Shown here: positions 1 through 6,149 of the stretch, piece by piece
How positions within the stretch are numbered: the stretch's first letter is position 1
Layout: the number at the start of each line of letters is the position of its first letter
Assembly (NCBI GenBank): GCA_903893935.1
Contig: CAITOD010000633.1
Coordinates: 1-8,800, forward strand
DNA length: 8,800 nucleotides
DNA from: an uncultured Sphingomonadales bacterium
GTDB lineage: Bacteria > Pseudomonadota > Alphaproteobacteria > Sphingomonadales > Sphingomonadaceae
Reading direction: 5' to 3'
The notes under the pieces: model-generated
What the model saw: only the letters and a program-made list of their open reading frames with translations
Databases searched by the model: none
What the model was told of the DNA's origin: nothing
Translations under genes and position numbers: made by a program

Positions 1-420
1 CGCGCGCTGATGCTGGTGTTCGGCACCGTGCTGCTGCCCATCACGCTCGCGGTGCTGGGGCTGACCGATCTGCCGCCGCTGCTTTCGACGGTGCTGATGG
101 GGATCAGCTGGTCGCTGGTGCCGGCGGTGATCTGGCCTGCGACGACGATGCTGGTTCAGCGCGAACAATTGGGCACCGCGCTCGGCCTGATCACGCTGAT
201 CCAGGCGCTGGGTATCGGCGTGTCGAACATTGTCGCGGGTTTTCTTGCCGACCGCGCGGGTGCCGGGCCGGGCAACCCGGCGGGTTATGACCCGGTGCTG
301 CTGTTTTTCGGCGCGATCAGCATGGCCGCGCTGGCATTTGTGGTGCTGTTGTGGCGGTACGAGACCGGGCCGCATGGCCACGGTCTCGAACGGCCCACCG
401 CGCAAGCCATTACTGCGTAA
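1..420 (+). CDS. MFS-type transporter, C-terminal fragment (5' end outside window)
   Basis: This is an open frame running in from the left edge and ending in TAA at 418-420, with 139 residues visible. It shows about four hydrophobic helices (roughly residues 3-22, 24-45, 55-80 and 95-115) separated by short loops, as expected for the last helices of a 12-helix Major Facilitator Superfamily carrier. A GFLADRAG stretch at about residues 79-86 resembles the conserved cytoplasmic loop motif of MFS proteins. The tail after the last helix is short and polar. The substrate cannot be told from this part. The last 11 bp overlap, tail to tail, the 3' end of the TadG-like gene on the other strand, and a strong inverted repeat lies inside the final codons. 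The family call rests on hydrophobic pattern and loop motif only; the start and the N-terminal half are not in the window. Confidence 0.75.
   Translation, partial: RALMLVFGTVLLPITLAVLGLTDLPPLLSTVLMGISWSLVPAVIWPATTMLVQREQLGTALGLITLIQALGIGVSNIVAGFLADRAGAGPGNPAGYDPVLLFFGAISMAALAFVVLLWRYETGPHGHGLERPTAQAITA
361..387. other. Strong inverted repeat in the overlap of two convergent genes
   Basis: GAGACCG (361-367) pairs perfectly with CGGTCTC (381-387). Inside, GGCC (368-371) pairs with GGCC (376-379) around a GCAT loop, leaving only A380 as a bulge, so the stem is 11 bp. It lies in the last codons of the MFS gene and 23 nt beyond the stop of the minus-strand TadG-like gene. No T-run follows on either strand, so it is not a textbook intrinsic terminator. 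It could still mark or protect the 3' end of one or both transcripts, or act with Rho. The pairing is read directly; the role is inference. Confidence 0.5.
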
Positions 421-2077
421 GGTGCGCGCTCTGCACGACCGAGGCGAACAGCTGTTGCAGCGCCGGCGTGATCGATTCGTTCTGCGATACCTGGTAATAC
501 AGCGGGGTTCCGCTCGAATTGGTCGACGCGCAGCTTTGCAGCGCGGCGGCAACTTTGTCGGTCGGGGTCAGTACCGAGGCATAACTGGGATAGATCGCTG
601 AAACCGAACTGGCGAGATACTGCGTGTAAATGATCGCGATCTTGATGCCGCGCGCCTTGATTGTGGAACATTCCGCGAGTTCGGTGCTGGTCAGATAGCT
701 GCGGTTGTTATGGGCCTGATCGTCGTCATAGCCGTCGGTGATCAGGAACAGCACTTCCTGCGGGGTGCTGTTCGCCGAGCCGTTGCCCGGGTTGGGCATA
801 TACGTGTTCATTTCCGAAAACATGTTGCGGAAATCGGTCATTGCGCCGGGTCCGTTGGGGCATGTGCCCGAAGTGACGCACGATGAGGTGATCCAGCGCG
901 GTACAGGGATCGTCGGCACGGTCAGCGAATTGGCGCTGGACAGTGTGGTCATCGGGGTCATGACCGCCACCGGCGTCCCCGAAATATACGACACGCCCGA
1001 TGGCAGCGACGGATAGATATTGCCCGGGTCGCTCATGATATTGTTGAAGAAAAACGCCTGGATCGCATAGGTCGCCTGGTTGGTCTGCGAGGTTGAATAC
1101 GCATAAGGCGCCAATTGCTGCACCGCGCTCGAAGCATCGTCGATGCGCAGCGTGATATTGTCGTTGCCGGGGTAAAGCGTGCTGTAGTTTTCGACCGCCC
1201 AGTAGCCATCGGCCCATTGGCCGCTGATGGTGTTGCCGGTGTTGCACCCGTTGCTGACTGTCGCCATTGTCAATGTGCCCGAACACACCGCATAGCCGGT
1301 CAACTGGTTGACGCCGGGATCATAGACATTGCCGTTCGAAGTGTTGACCAGCATGTACGATTGCGACCCGGTCATCGACGGTGAGGTGTATGTCGAATCC
1401 GGGATCCACACCGAATAGGTGTGCCCTGATACGGTTTTGACGACCTGATAACTGTAACTGCTCAGCGGCTGGCGGTTGTGGCAGGTGAACGCGCAGCCGC
1501 CGTCGGAAGTCGAGGTCGTCGCCTGCAACTGGGTAATTCCGGTCGCGGTCGACGGGATCAGCATCGACGGCGAATTGTCGACCATCACATAGAAATTGAT
1601 ATTGGGCGGCTGCGAGGCCGATGCGCCCGAGGTGCCGCTGATGGCGAGCGATGTCAGCCCGAGGATGCCGCCGAACAGGTTGGTCGATTGCGCGGTGTAG
1701 CTGACTGTCACGTTGCGCAAGCCGCCAATCCCCGATGTGCCGGTGCTGACCACCGGGTTTACCTGAATATTGGTCACGCCCTGCACATTGGCGGCCTGGG
1801 TGTTGAACATCGCGGTCGCCGCAGCCTGCGCCACGGCATCGGTCTGATACAGCATCGAAGGGTCGACTGCCGCCAGCGAGGCAGCGTCGGCTATCGCGTT
1901 GAGCTGTGTCTGCGCGTTCTCGGCGCGGCTGAAATCGATGCCGAACCCGGTTGCAAACACGATCGTCGGCAGGCCGATCGCCAGCATGATCAGAATGCTG
2001 CCATCGCGATCGCCCGCGAGACGACGCATCATGCTGGCAAAAGAGCGCCCGGCAAGACGCGAAATGATCGAAATCAT
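410..2077 (-). CDS. TadG-like pilus-assembly protein with vWA-type metal site (copy 1)
   Basis: This 555-residue protein has a short basic start, then one hydrophobic segment (about 26-47) opening the TadE/G-like N-terminal (Tad) domain, with the family-typical ENAQTQLNAIADAASLAA stretch at 53-70. A vWA-like region follows: DNSPS at 167-171 fits the DxSxS metal site and LITDG at 445-449 fits the second acidic strand. The roughly 270 residues between them are much longer than in a plain vWA fold and are rich in Ser, Thr, Asn and Tyr, suggesting an inserted module. C195 and C199-H200 form a C-x3-C-H motif just after DxSxS. Such proteins are anchored in the inner membrane with the bulk in the periplasm and are linked to Flp/Tad pilus assembly. 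The ATG at 2077 has AGGGAA at 2084-2089, six bases upstream, overlapping the stop of the preceding TadE-like gene, so translation is probably linked. It is paralogous to the TadG-like gene at 3662-5296. Confidence 0.87.
   Translation of the reverse strand: MISIISRLAGRSFASMMRRLAGDRDGSILIMLAIGLPTIVFATGFGIDFSRAENAQTQLNAIADAASLAAVDPSMLYQTDAVAQAAATAMFNTQAANVQGVTNIQVNPVVSTGTSGIGGLRNVTVSYTAQSTNLFGGILGLTSLAISGTSGASASQPPNINFYVMVDNSPSMLIPSTATGITQLQATTSTSDGGCAFTCHNRQPLSSYSYQVVKTVSGHTYSVWIPDSTYTSPSMTGSQSYMLVNTSNGNVYDPGVNQLTGYAVCSGTLTMATVSNGCNTGNTISGQWADGYWAVENYSTLYPGNDNITLRIDDASSAVQQLAPYAYSTSQTNQATYAIQAFFFNNIMSDPGNIYPSLPSGVSYISGTPVAVMTPMTTLSSANSLTVPTIPVPRWITSSCVTSGTCPNGPGAMTDFRNMFSEMNTYMPNPGNGSANSTPQEVLFLITDGYDDDQAHNNRSYLTSTELAECSTIKARGIKIAIIYTQYLASSVSAIYPSYASVLTPTDKVAAALQSCASTNSSGTPLYYQVSQNESITPALQQLFASVVQSAHLTQ
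1921..2015. repeat. Paralogous repeat block, copy in TadG-like gene 1
   Basis: This 95-bp block aligns without gaps to 5098-5192, with three differences that I can see (at 1952, 1966 and 1994 in this copy). It encodes the membrane segment and start of the Tad domain. Similarity continues at a lower level through the next 300 bases or so. Such a conserved core between two genes about 3.2 kb apart in the same orientation points to recent duplication or gene conversion. Direct repeats of this kind could recombine and delete the TadE genes between them, but no such event is seen. Confidence 0.85.
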
Positions 2078-2087
2078 AACACGTTCC

Positions 2088-2741
2088 CTAGTTGGTCCGT
2101 GGACTCATGTAGAAAATATAACCCATTGGAATAGTGCTGGTCAGAAAATACTTTGGCAGTGATGTGTACGAATACGCCACCTGGCCATAGAACAGGAACC
2201 CGCCGACCGTGCCGGCCTGATAATTGGTCGACGTGCTGGTGCCGAAGTTGGAACAGACATCGGTGCCATCGGGCGACGTGGGAATCATCGGCGTGGTGAT
2301 CATCCCGGTGGGGATCGTGACCACACTGGCGGATGTCAGCGTGCCTGCCGTCAACGACGGGGTTATCGATGTCGCGGTGCCGGTAGACGTCTGGGTTTGG
2401 GCGGCGGACCAGATCACATAGGCATGGGTCGCGTCGCACACGCGCAGAAGTGCCATCTGCTCGGTCGCATTGGCCTGGCTGTAAGGCGTCAGCGTGATCG
2501 CGGCCGCGCTCATATAGGCCGTGCCCGAAGTGCCCGAAGGCGATGCGACGATCGATGTGGGCGAAAGGCTGCGGCTGGCAAGGTCGGTCAGCGACCGCGC
2601 CGCGATGCCGACTTTGCGGTTGCACGAAATCATGTCGGACAGCTCGTATCCGCCAAGATAGACCAGCGCCATAACCGGCAGCACGATCGCGAATTCGAGC
2701 ATGGCCGAACCCGACCGGTCGGCCAGCAGCCGCCTCAGCAT
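2088..2741 (-). CDS. TadE-like pseudopilin (second of two)
   Basis: This 217-residue protein has a very short basic leader, then GSAMLEFAIVLPVMALVYLG (11-30), the classic TadE-type N-terminus: a Gly, four residues, Glu, then a hydrophobic helix. In Tad systems TadE is a minor pilin-like protein cleaved by the prepilin peptidase after that Gly, so G11 with E16 fits. The rest is a Ser/Thr-rich periplasmic domain with Cys at 40, 102 and 163. I chose ATG at 2741 rather than the longer frame up to 2864: GGAG sits at 2749-2752, seven bases upstream, the motif then lies at the N-terminus, and the extra residues would only be read in another frame over the upstream TadE gene. This ATG overlaps the upstream stop by 7 bp (ATGCTGA), which suggests translational coupling. 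The TadG-like gene starts 10 bp after its stop. No peptidase gene is in the window. Confidence 0.85.
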   Translation of the reverse strand: MLRRLLADRSGSAMLEFAIVLPVMALVYLGGYELSDMISCNRKVGIAARSLTDLASRSLSPTSIVASPSGTSGTAYMSAAAITLTPYSQANATEQMALLRVCDATHAYVIWSAAQTQTSTGTATSITPSLTAGTLTSASVVTIPTGMITTPMIPTSPDGTDVCSNFGTSTSTNYQAGTVGGFLFYGQVAYSYTSLPKYFLTSTIPMGYIFYMSPRTN

Positions 2742-3481
2742 ACCGACACTCCGGTCGGACAGACGTAGTTTTCGGTGGTGATGACTTGCGTTGCCACCAG
2801 CATGTCGTCGCCGTTGGCCTGGTTCGACAGCGAGAAGCCGAGCGGCCCGGTGGTTGTCGGCCACAGATAGATCAGTTGCACCACCAGAATAAGGTTTTGG
2901 CCGGTGCTGGAACTGGACACATTGTATCCGGTGCCCGTCGCGGTGACATTGCCGCTTGAATCATAGGTAAATGTCGGCGCAGTAAGCGCAGCGGAGCTGT
3001 AGCTGCTGGCGGTGGTGACATTGACCACCAGATTGCTGCAGCTGAGGAACGGCGGCAGCATCGTCCCGCCAAAGCTGGTCTGGGTCGAAGCGCCGGCGGT
3101 GGCATTGTAAGTCAGCGTCCCGCAGACCGCGTTCTGGAATTGCGTGGCGGTCATCCCGGTGGTCGGGGTGGTGTTGCTGCCGGTGTAATACTGCAGGGTT
3201 TGGGCCTGGCCGGTGAGCAGCAGACGCGCCGCACCTTCGGCTGCGGTTTCCAGCCCTTCCTGCGCCAGAAACACCAGCGCGGTGTTCATCGCCGCGATCA
3301 TCAGCGCGATGAACGGTGCGCCCACCAGCGCGAATTCGATGGCCGCACCCGCTTCATCGCTCGCAAGTACCCGCTGCCAGACACGCTTGCGGCGCGCAGG
3401 CGCAAATTGCGGGTCCGCTGCACCGGCTTGGTGGCGAAGCGGGGCGCTGAACCCGAAAAGGCGTCGTTGGCTTCCCATCAC
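2735..3481 (-). CDS. TadE-like pseudopilin (first of two)
   Basis: This is a 248-residue protein from GTG at 3481 (247 from the adjacent ATG at 3478; the two starts are consecutive codons and I cannot separate them). A basic cytoplasmic leader of about 40 residues precedes AGAAIEFALVGAPFIALMIA (44-63) and one transmembrane helix, then a Ser/Thr-rich periplasmic domain with Cys pairs, ending CPTGVSVC. This is the TadE family pattern. The leader is longer than in its partner, and the Gly-to-Glu spacing is one residue shorter than the usual G-x4-E, with Ala44 where the cleavage Gly would be expected, so processing by prepilin peptidase is uncertain. No clear Shine-Dalgarno is seen; a 6-bp inverted repeat occupies that region. 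It is probably the first gene of a three-gene unit (TadE, TadE, TadG). Confidence 0.8.
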   Translation of the reverse strand: MMGSQRRLFGFSAPLRHQAGAADPQFAPARRKRVWQRVLASDEAGAAIEFALVGAPFIALMIAAMNTALVFLAQEGLETAAEGAARLLLTGQAQTLQYYTGSNTTPTTGMTATQFQNAVCGTLTYNATAGASTQTSFGGTMLPPFLSCSNLVVNVTTASSYSSAALTAPTFTYDSSGNVTATGTGYNVSSSSTGQNLILVVQLIYLWPTTTGPLGFSLSNQANGDDMLVATQVITTENYVCPTGVSVC

Positions 3482-3500
3482 TGCGGGATTTTAACCGCAG
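3481..3500 (-). promoter_or_regulatory. Inverted repeat abutting the TadE start codon
   Basis: CTGCGG (3481-3486) and CCGCAG (3495-3500) are perfect inverted copies around an 8-nt AT-rich loop. In the mRNA the hairpin would end at the first base of the GTG codon and two bases before the ATG, in the place of the ribosome-binding site. It could control access of ribosomes or be an operator. The pairing is seen in the sequence; any function is inference. Confidence 0.35.
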
Positions 3501-3661
3501 GGCCTTTAACAATTGGTTTCGAAATGGCCTGATCGCACCAAATGTATTGCGCAATCGCATCAAATATCTGGTTAATCGCTCTTCATCCGTGAACCTCTGA
3601 CCGGCAGAGGGAGCCGTTTCGCCAGACCCGACACGCGATCGTGCCGAAGGCAAACGCGGCC
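3482..3661. other. Intergenic gap between TadG-like gene 2 and the TadE gene
   Basis: This is 180 bp without a supportable gene. Reading on the minus strand it holds, in order, a 6-bp hairpin near the TadG end (3594-3610), an AT-richer central part, and the inverted repeat at the TadE start. I found no convincing -35/-10 pair at usual spacing. A promoter for the downstream three-gene unit is plausible given the gap length, but reading through from the TadG-like gene upstream is equally possible. Confidence 0.5.
3594..3610 (-). terminator. Weak hairpin after TadG-like gene 2
   Basis: CCTCTG (3594-3599) pairs with CAGAGG (3605-3610) around a five-base loop, about 51 nt past the TAA of the minus-strand TadG-like gene. 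The bases after it on that strand are mixed, not a T-run. It is at most a weak or Rho-assisted transcript end or a processing site, and may be chance. Confidence 0.25.
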
Positions 3662-5296
3662 TTACTGGACGAGGTGCGCGTCTTCGATGGTGAGCTGGAA
3701 CAGCGCCTGGAGTGCCGCCGCAATGCTCTGGTTCGACTGCACGGTATAGACCAGTGGCGATCCATTGGTGGCGGTCGATGCGCACGATTGCAGCGCGGGC
3801 AGCACGTTGGGCAAATAGGGCGTGACGTTGGACACCGACCATCCGTCGTTGGCGATCACGGCGGGGGCATAGAGCGTGTAAAGGATGGCGATCTTGATGC
3901 CGCGCCTTTTGATTGCCGTGCATGCGCCGAGATCGGTTGAATTGAATTCGCGATTGACGCGGCCACCGTTGATCACTTCGTCTGAAACGCCATCGGTGAT
4001 CAGCAACATGACTTCCTGGGGGGTCGAGGACGCCGAACCCAACCCGGGCGCCGGCATTGTCGCGTTCATCGATGTCAGCATGTTGTAATTTTCTGTCACC
4101 GCGTCCCCGATCGAACAGCATGTCGTGGTGTATTCGCTGTTCTGGATCCACCAGTCGGGGGAATCGACATTGGGCACAGCTGTCGAAGACAACGATGCGA
4201 CATCGGTCATCGTGCCGTATTGCGTAACCGCGCTCGATGCGCTCGGATGAATCCAGTCATACGTATAGAACTGGATCTGGTATACCGCCTGGTTGATGCC
4301 CTCTTCGTTGACAGCATAGGGAATGAGCGCCTGTGCAGCAGCGGTTTCGTCGGACACGCGCAAATCGATCGGCGATCCGGCCGGGTAGACCGAAGTATAA
4401 TTGTGCGTCAGCCAATAGCCGTCGGCATAAAATCCCGTCACCGTGTTGGTGACGCCGCTGACTTTATACGTCAGCGTGTTGGGGGTCGTGCCCGTGTTGA
4501 CCGATACGTTTGTGCCGAGCTGGGTGCCGGCGGAATTGTACAGCGTGCTACCGCTGATCAGGTAATAAGTCTGATATCCGGCCTGGCCCGAGTTGTAGAA
4601 CTGGTCCGAGATGAACACCCATTTGCCGTTGACGTCCTTGATGTAGCCGCCGCCCGGTTCCTGCTGGTGGCACGCAAAGGCGCAGGCGTCTGACGTGGCG
4701 CCCTGCACTTCGCTGATCCCGGTCGATGTCGTCGGCAACAGCATTGATGGCGACTTGTCCATCACCAGATAGAAATTGATGTTGGGCGACAGCGAAGCCG
4801 CTGCCGCCGAAGTGCCGCTGATCGCGAGCGACGACAGGCCAAGAATGCCGCCAAACAGATTGGTCGACTGCGCGGTGTAGTTGACCGTCACCGTGCGCAA
4901 GCCGCCTAGGCCGCCGGTGGCCGAGATCGTGACGGCGGACTGGACATTGGTCACGCCCTGGACATTGCCGGCTTGCGTGTTGAACATCGCGGTCGCGGCG
5001 GCCGAGGCAACCGAATCCGATTGCAGGATCATCGAAGGATCGACTGCGGCCAGTGCCGCCGCGTCGGCAATCGCATTGAGCTGGGTCTGGGCATTTTCGG
5101 CGCGGCTGAAATCGATGCCGAACCCGGTGGCAAACACGATCGCCGGCAGGCCGATCGCCAGCATGATCAGGATGCTGCCATCGCGATCGCCCCACAGCCG
5201 GCGCCACAGCGTTCGACGGCCGGCGTCCGCTGCGCCGGGCGCGCCGGGTTCGGACCGCGTCGAGATGCCGAAAATCTGTTTGGGAGCCAGTTTCAC
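3662..5296 (-). CDS. TadG-like pilus-assembly protein with vWA-type metal site (copy 2)
   Basis: This 544-residue paralogue of the gene at 410-2077 starts with a GTG at 5296. I see no ATG before the membrane segment and no strong Shine-Dalgarno, so the start is the least certain part. A 37-residue cytoplasmic leader, longer than in copy 1, precedes the hydrophobic segment (about 40-61) and the Tad domain. The vWA-like metal site is DKSPS at 180-184 and LITDG at 432-436; C205 and C209-H210 repeat the C-x3-C-H motif of copy 1. The first 190 residues or so match copy 1 closely, the middle is strongly divergent, and similarity returns around TPQEVMLLITDG and the SCAST segment (504-508). A role as a membrane-anchored periplasmic partner in Tad pilus or surface-adhesin assembly is inferred from the family. 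It is divergent from the PEP-CTERM gene, sharing a 242-bp upstream region. Confidence 0.85.
   Translation of the reverse strand: MKLAPKQIFGISTRSEPGAPGAADAGRRTLWRRLWGDRDGSILIMLAIGLPAIVFATGFGIDFSRAENAQTQLNAIADAAALAAVDPSMILQSDSVASAAATAMFNTQAGNVQGVTNVQSAVTISATGGLGGLRTVTVNYTAQSTNLFGGILGLSSLAISGTSAAAASLSPNINFYLVMDKSPSMLLPTTSTGISEVQGATSDACAFACHQQEPGGGYIKDVNGKWVFISDQFYNSGQAGYQTYYLISGSTLYNSAGTQLGTNVSVNTGTTPNTLTYKVSGVTNTVTGFYADGYWLTHNYTSVYPAGSPIDLRVSDETAAAQALIPYAVNEEGINQAVYQIQFYTYDWIHPSASSAVTQYGTMTDVASLSSTAVPNVDSPDWWIQNSEYTTTCCSIGDAVTENYNMLTSMNATMPAPGLGSASSTPQEVMLLITDGVSDEVINGGRVNREFNSTDLGACTAIKRRGIKIAILYTLYAPAVIANDGWSVSNVTPYLPNVLPALQSCASTATNGSPLVYTVQSNQSIAAALQALFQLTIEDAHLVQ
5098..5192. repeat. Paralogous repeat block, copy in TadG-like gene 2
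   Basis: This is the partner of 1921-2015, in the same orientation, at an offset of 3177 bp, with three visible differences over 95 bp. Two of the three changes are third-codon-position changes that leave the protein unchanged; the third (1966/5143) changes Thr to Ala. This fits a coding region under constraint. Confidence 0.85.
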
Positions 5297-5476
5297 GCGG
5301 CGAAAATTAGCAATTTATTCTAAACGAATTGTTTCGAAGCATGGTAAATACCGGCGAAACATCTGCCGATCTTCACATTTTGGTTACCCGATTTGCAGGG
5401 GCGGGCCGTTCGCCAAGGGGGGCTGGTCATACCGCAGCGCGCCGGAGAGAATTGTCCGGCTGTGGAAAAGCATGGT

Positions 5477-5505
5477 TTGAAAATCGCGCGACGAACGACT
5501 ATAGT
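5477..5505 (+). promoter_or_regulatory. Sigma70-type promoter of the PEP-CTERM gene
   Basis: TTGAAA (5477-5482) and TATAGT (5500-5505) are separated by exactly 17 bp. Each differs from the housekeeping consensus at one base. Transcription would start near 5512, giving a leader of about 27 nt before the ATG at 5539. A CtrA-like TTAA-N7-TAAA element at 5505-5519 overlaps the expected start point; it is one base off the TTAA-N7-TTAA box and may be chance. Confidence 0.6.
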
Positions 5506-5525
5506 TAACCGTCGGTAAAGTATGG

Positions 5526-5532
5526 AAAAGGG
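5526..5532 (+). promoter_or_regulatory. Ribosome binding site of the PEP-CTERM gene
   Basis: AAAAGGG ends six bases before the ATG at 5539. Its position supports this start, which also places a signal peptide at the N-terminus. Confidence 0.6.
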
Positions 5533-5538
5533 CCATTC

Positions 5539-6090
5539 ATGAAAAAGGCGACTCTCTTCGGGCTGTGTGCAGCGGCGATGCTCGCCGGTCTTTCCGGCCC
5601 CGTTTCAGCGGCGGAGTACAGCTTTTCTCTCGACGGGTCGGGCTATACCGCGTCGGGCACGATCACCACGAACAGCACGTCATCGACAAACCCGTTCCCC
5701 TGTCCCACTTGCGCGACCGGGCCCGGCTACGACATCACCAACATTACCGGCACAATCAACGGCCAGGCGATAACCGGTGCGGTCGCGGTCAACGGTTTCG
5801 ACGGGAATGACAATCTGGCGTTCCTGACCGCGCCCTATGTCGATTATAACGGTGTCGCGTTCACCACAGCCACCGACACCTACAACGTGTTTGCCGGCTT
5901 GACTTATGGCCATCCCGGCAATTATATCGTTGATTCCAAACAGTTCGCCCCGCTTTACGGGCTGCCGGTCACATTGACCGCATCGACCCCGGCGGTTCCC
6001 GAACCATCGACCTGGGCGATGATGCTGGCAGGGTTTGCCATGGCGGGTCTGGCCTTGCGTTGGCGCCAGCGCGTGGCTGTGCCTGTCTGA
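5539..6090 (+). CDS. PEP-CTERM (PEPxxWA-type) secreted protein
   Basis: This is a 183-residue protein. Residues 1-24 are a Sec signal peptide (MKK, hydrophobic core, VSA then AE). The mature part is rich in Gly, Thr, Asn and Ala, looks beta-rich, and contains a CPTC pair at 55-58. The C-terminus carries VPEPSTWAMM (153-162), a short hydrophobic helix and a basic patch (LRWRQR, 173-178): the complete PEP-CTERM sorting signal of the PEPxxWA type common in sphingomonads. In that system the protein is exported, held by the C-terminal helix and processed by an exosortase, often for delivery to the surface or matrix. No exosortase or polysaccharide gene is in the window, so it must be encoded elsewhere. 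Stretches such as ITNITGTINGQAITG recall a recurrent but functionally uncharacterised PEP-CTERM protein type. Its TGA is the first three bases of the 14-bp repeat array downstream. The binding partner or role is unknown. Confidence 0.88.
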   Translation: MKKATLFGLCAAAMLAGLSGPVSAAEYSFSLDGSGYTASGTITTNSTSSTNPFPCPTCATGPGYDITNITGTINGQAITGAVAVNGFDGNDNLAFLTAPYVDYNGVAFTTATDTYNVFAGLTYGHPGNYIVDSKQFAPLYGLPVTLTASTPAVPEPSTWAMMLAGFAMAGLALRWRQRVAVPV

Positions 6091-6143
6091 TTTTTGTGGC
6101 CTGATTTTTGTGGCCTGATTTTTGTGGCCTGATTTTTGTGGCC
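6088..6143. repeat. Tandem array: four perfect copies of a 14-bp unit
   Basis: The unit TGATTTTTGTGGCC occurs at 6088-6101, 6102-6115, 6116-6129 and 6130-6143, followed by a partial TGA at 6144-6146. The first TGA is the stop of the PEP-CTERM gene. The array fills nearly all of the 59-bp gap to the convergent thiol-oxidoreductase gene. GGCC is its own complement, so adjacent copies could form 4-bp stems around a T-rich loop, which is a weak structure. There are no spacers, so it is not a CRISPR array. Identical copies suggest slippage or recent expansion. It may contribute to transcript ends; that is inference. Confidence 0.92.
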
Positions 6144-6149
6144 TGAATT

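Larger units (their letters stand above)
5297..5538. other. Divergent intergenic region between TadG-like gene 2 and the PEP-CTERM gene
   Basis: These 242 bp lack a supportable gene. The right end carries a good promoter for the PEP-CTERM gene. The left 100 bp are clearly AT-richer than the surroundings, as expected for a promoter of the minus-strand TadG-like gene. A TAGAAT at 5317-5322 (minus strand) could be a -10 element, but I see no matching -35 at 16-18 bp. Confidence 0.5.

Noticed and set aside
1478..1493. Cytochrome c haem-binding site
   Set aside because: The spacing is C-x3-C-H, not the standard C-x2-C-H, and the protein is otherwise a TadG-like vWA protein; kept only as an open possibility in the findings.
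2742..2864. Upstream extension of the second TadE
   Set aside because: It would read 41 residues in another frame over the first TadE gene; the ATG at 2741 with GGAG upstream gives the expected TadE N-terminus.
3594..3610. Intrinsic terminator after TadG-like gene 2
   Set aside because: The stem is only 6 bp and no T-run follows, so it is listed at low confidence rather than as a firm terminator.
6088..6143. CRISPR-like array
   Set aside because: The 14-bp units are directly adjacent, with no spacers, and no cas genes are present.
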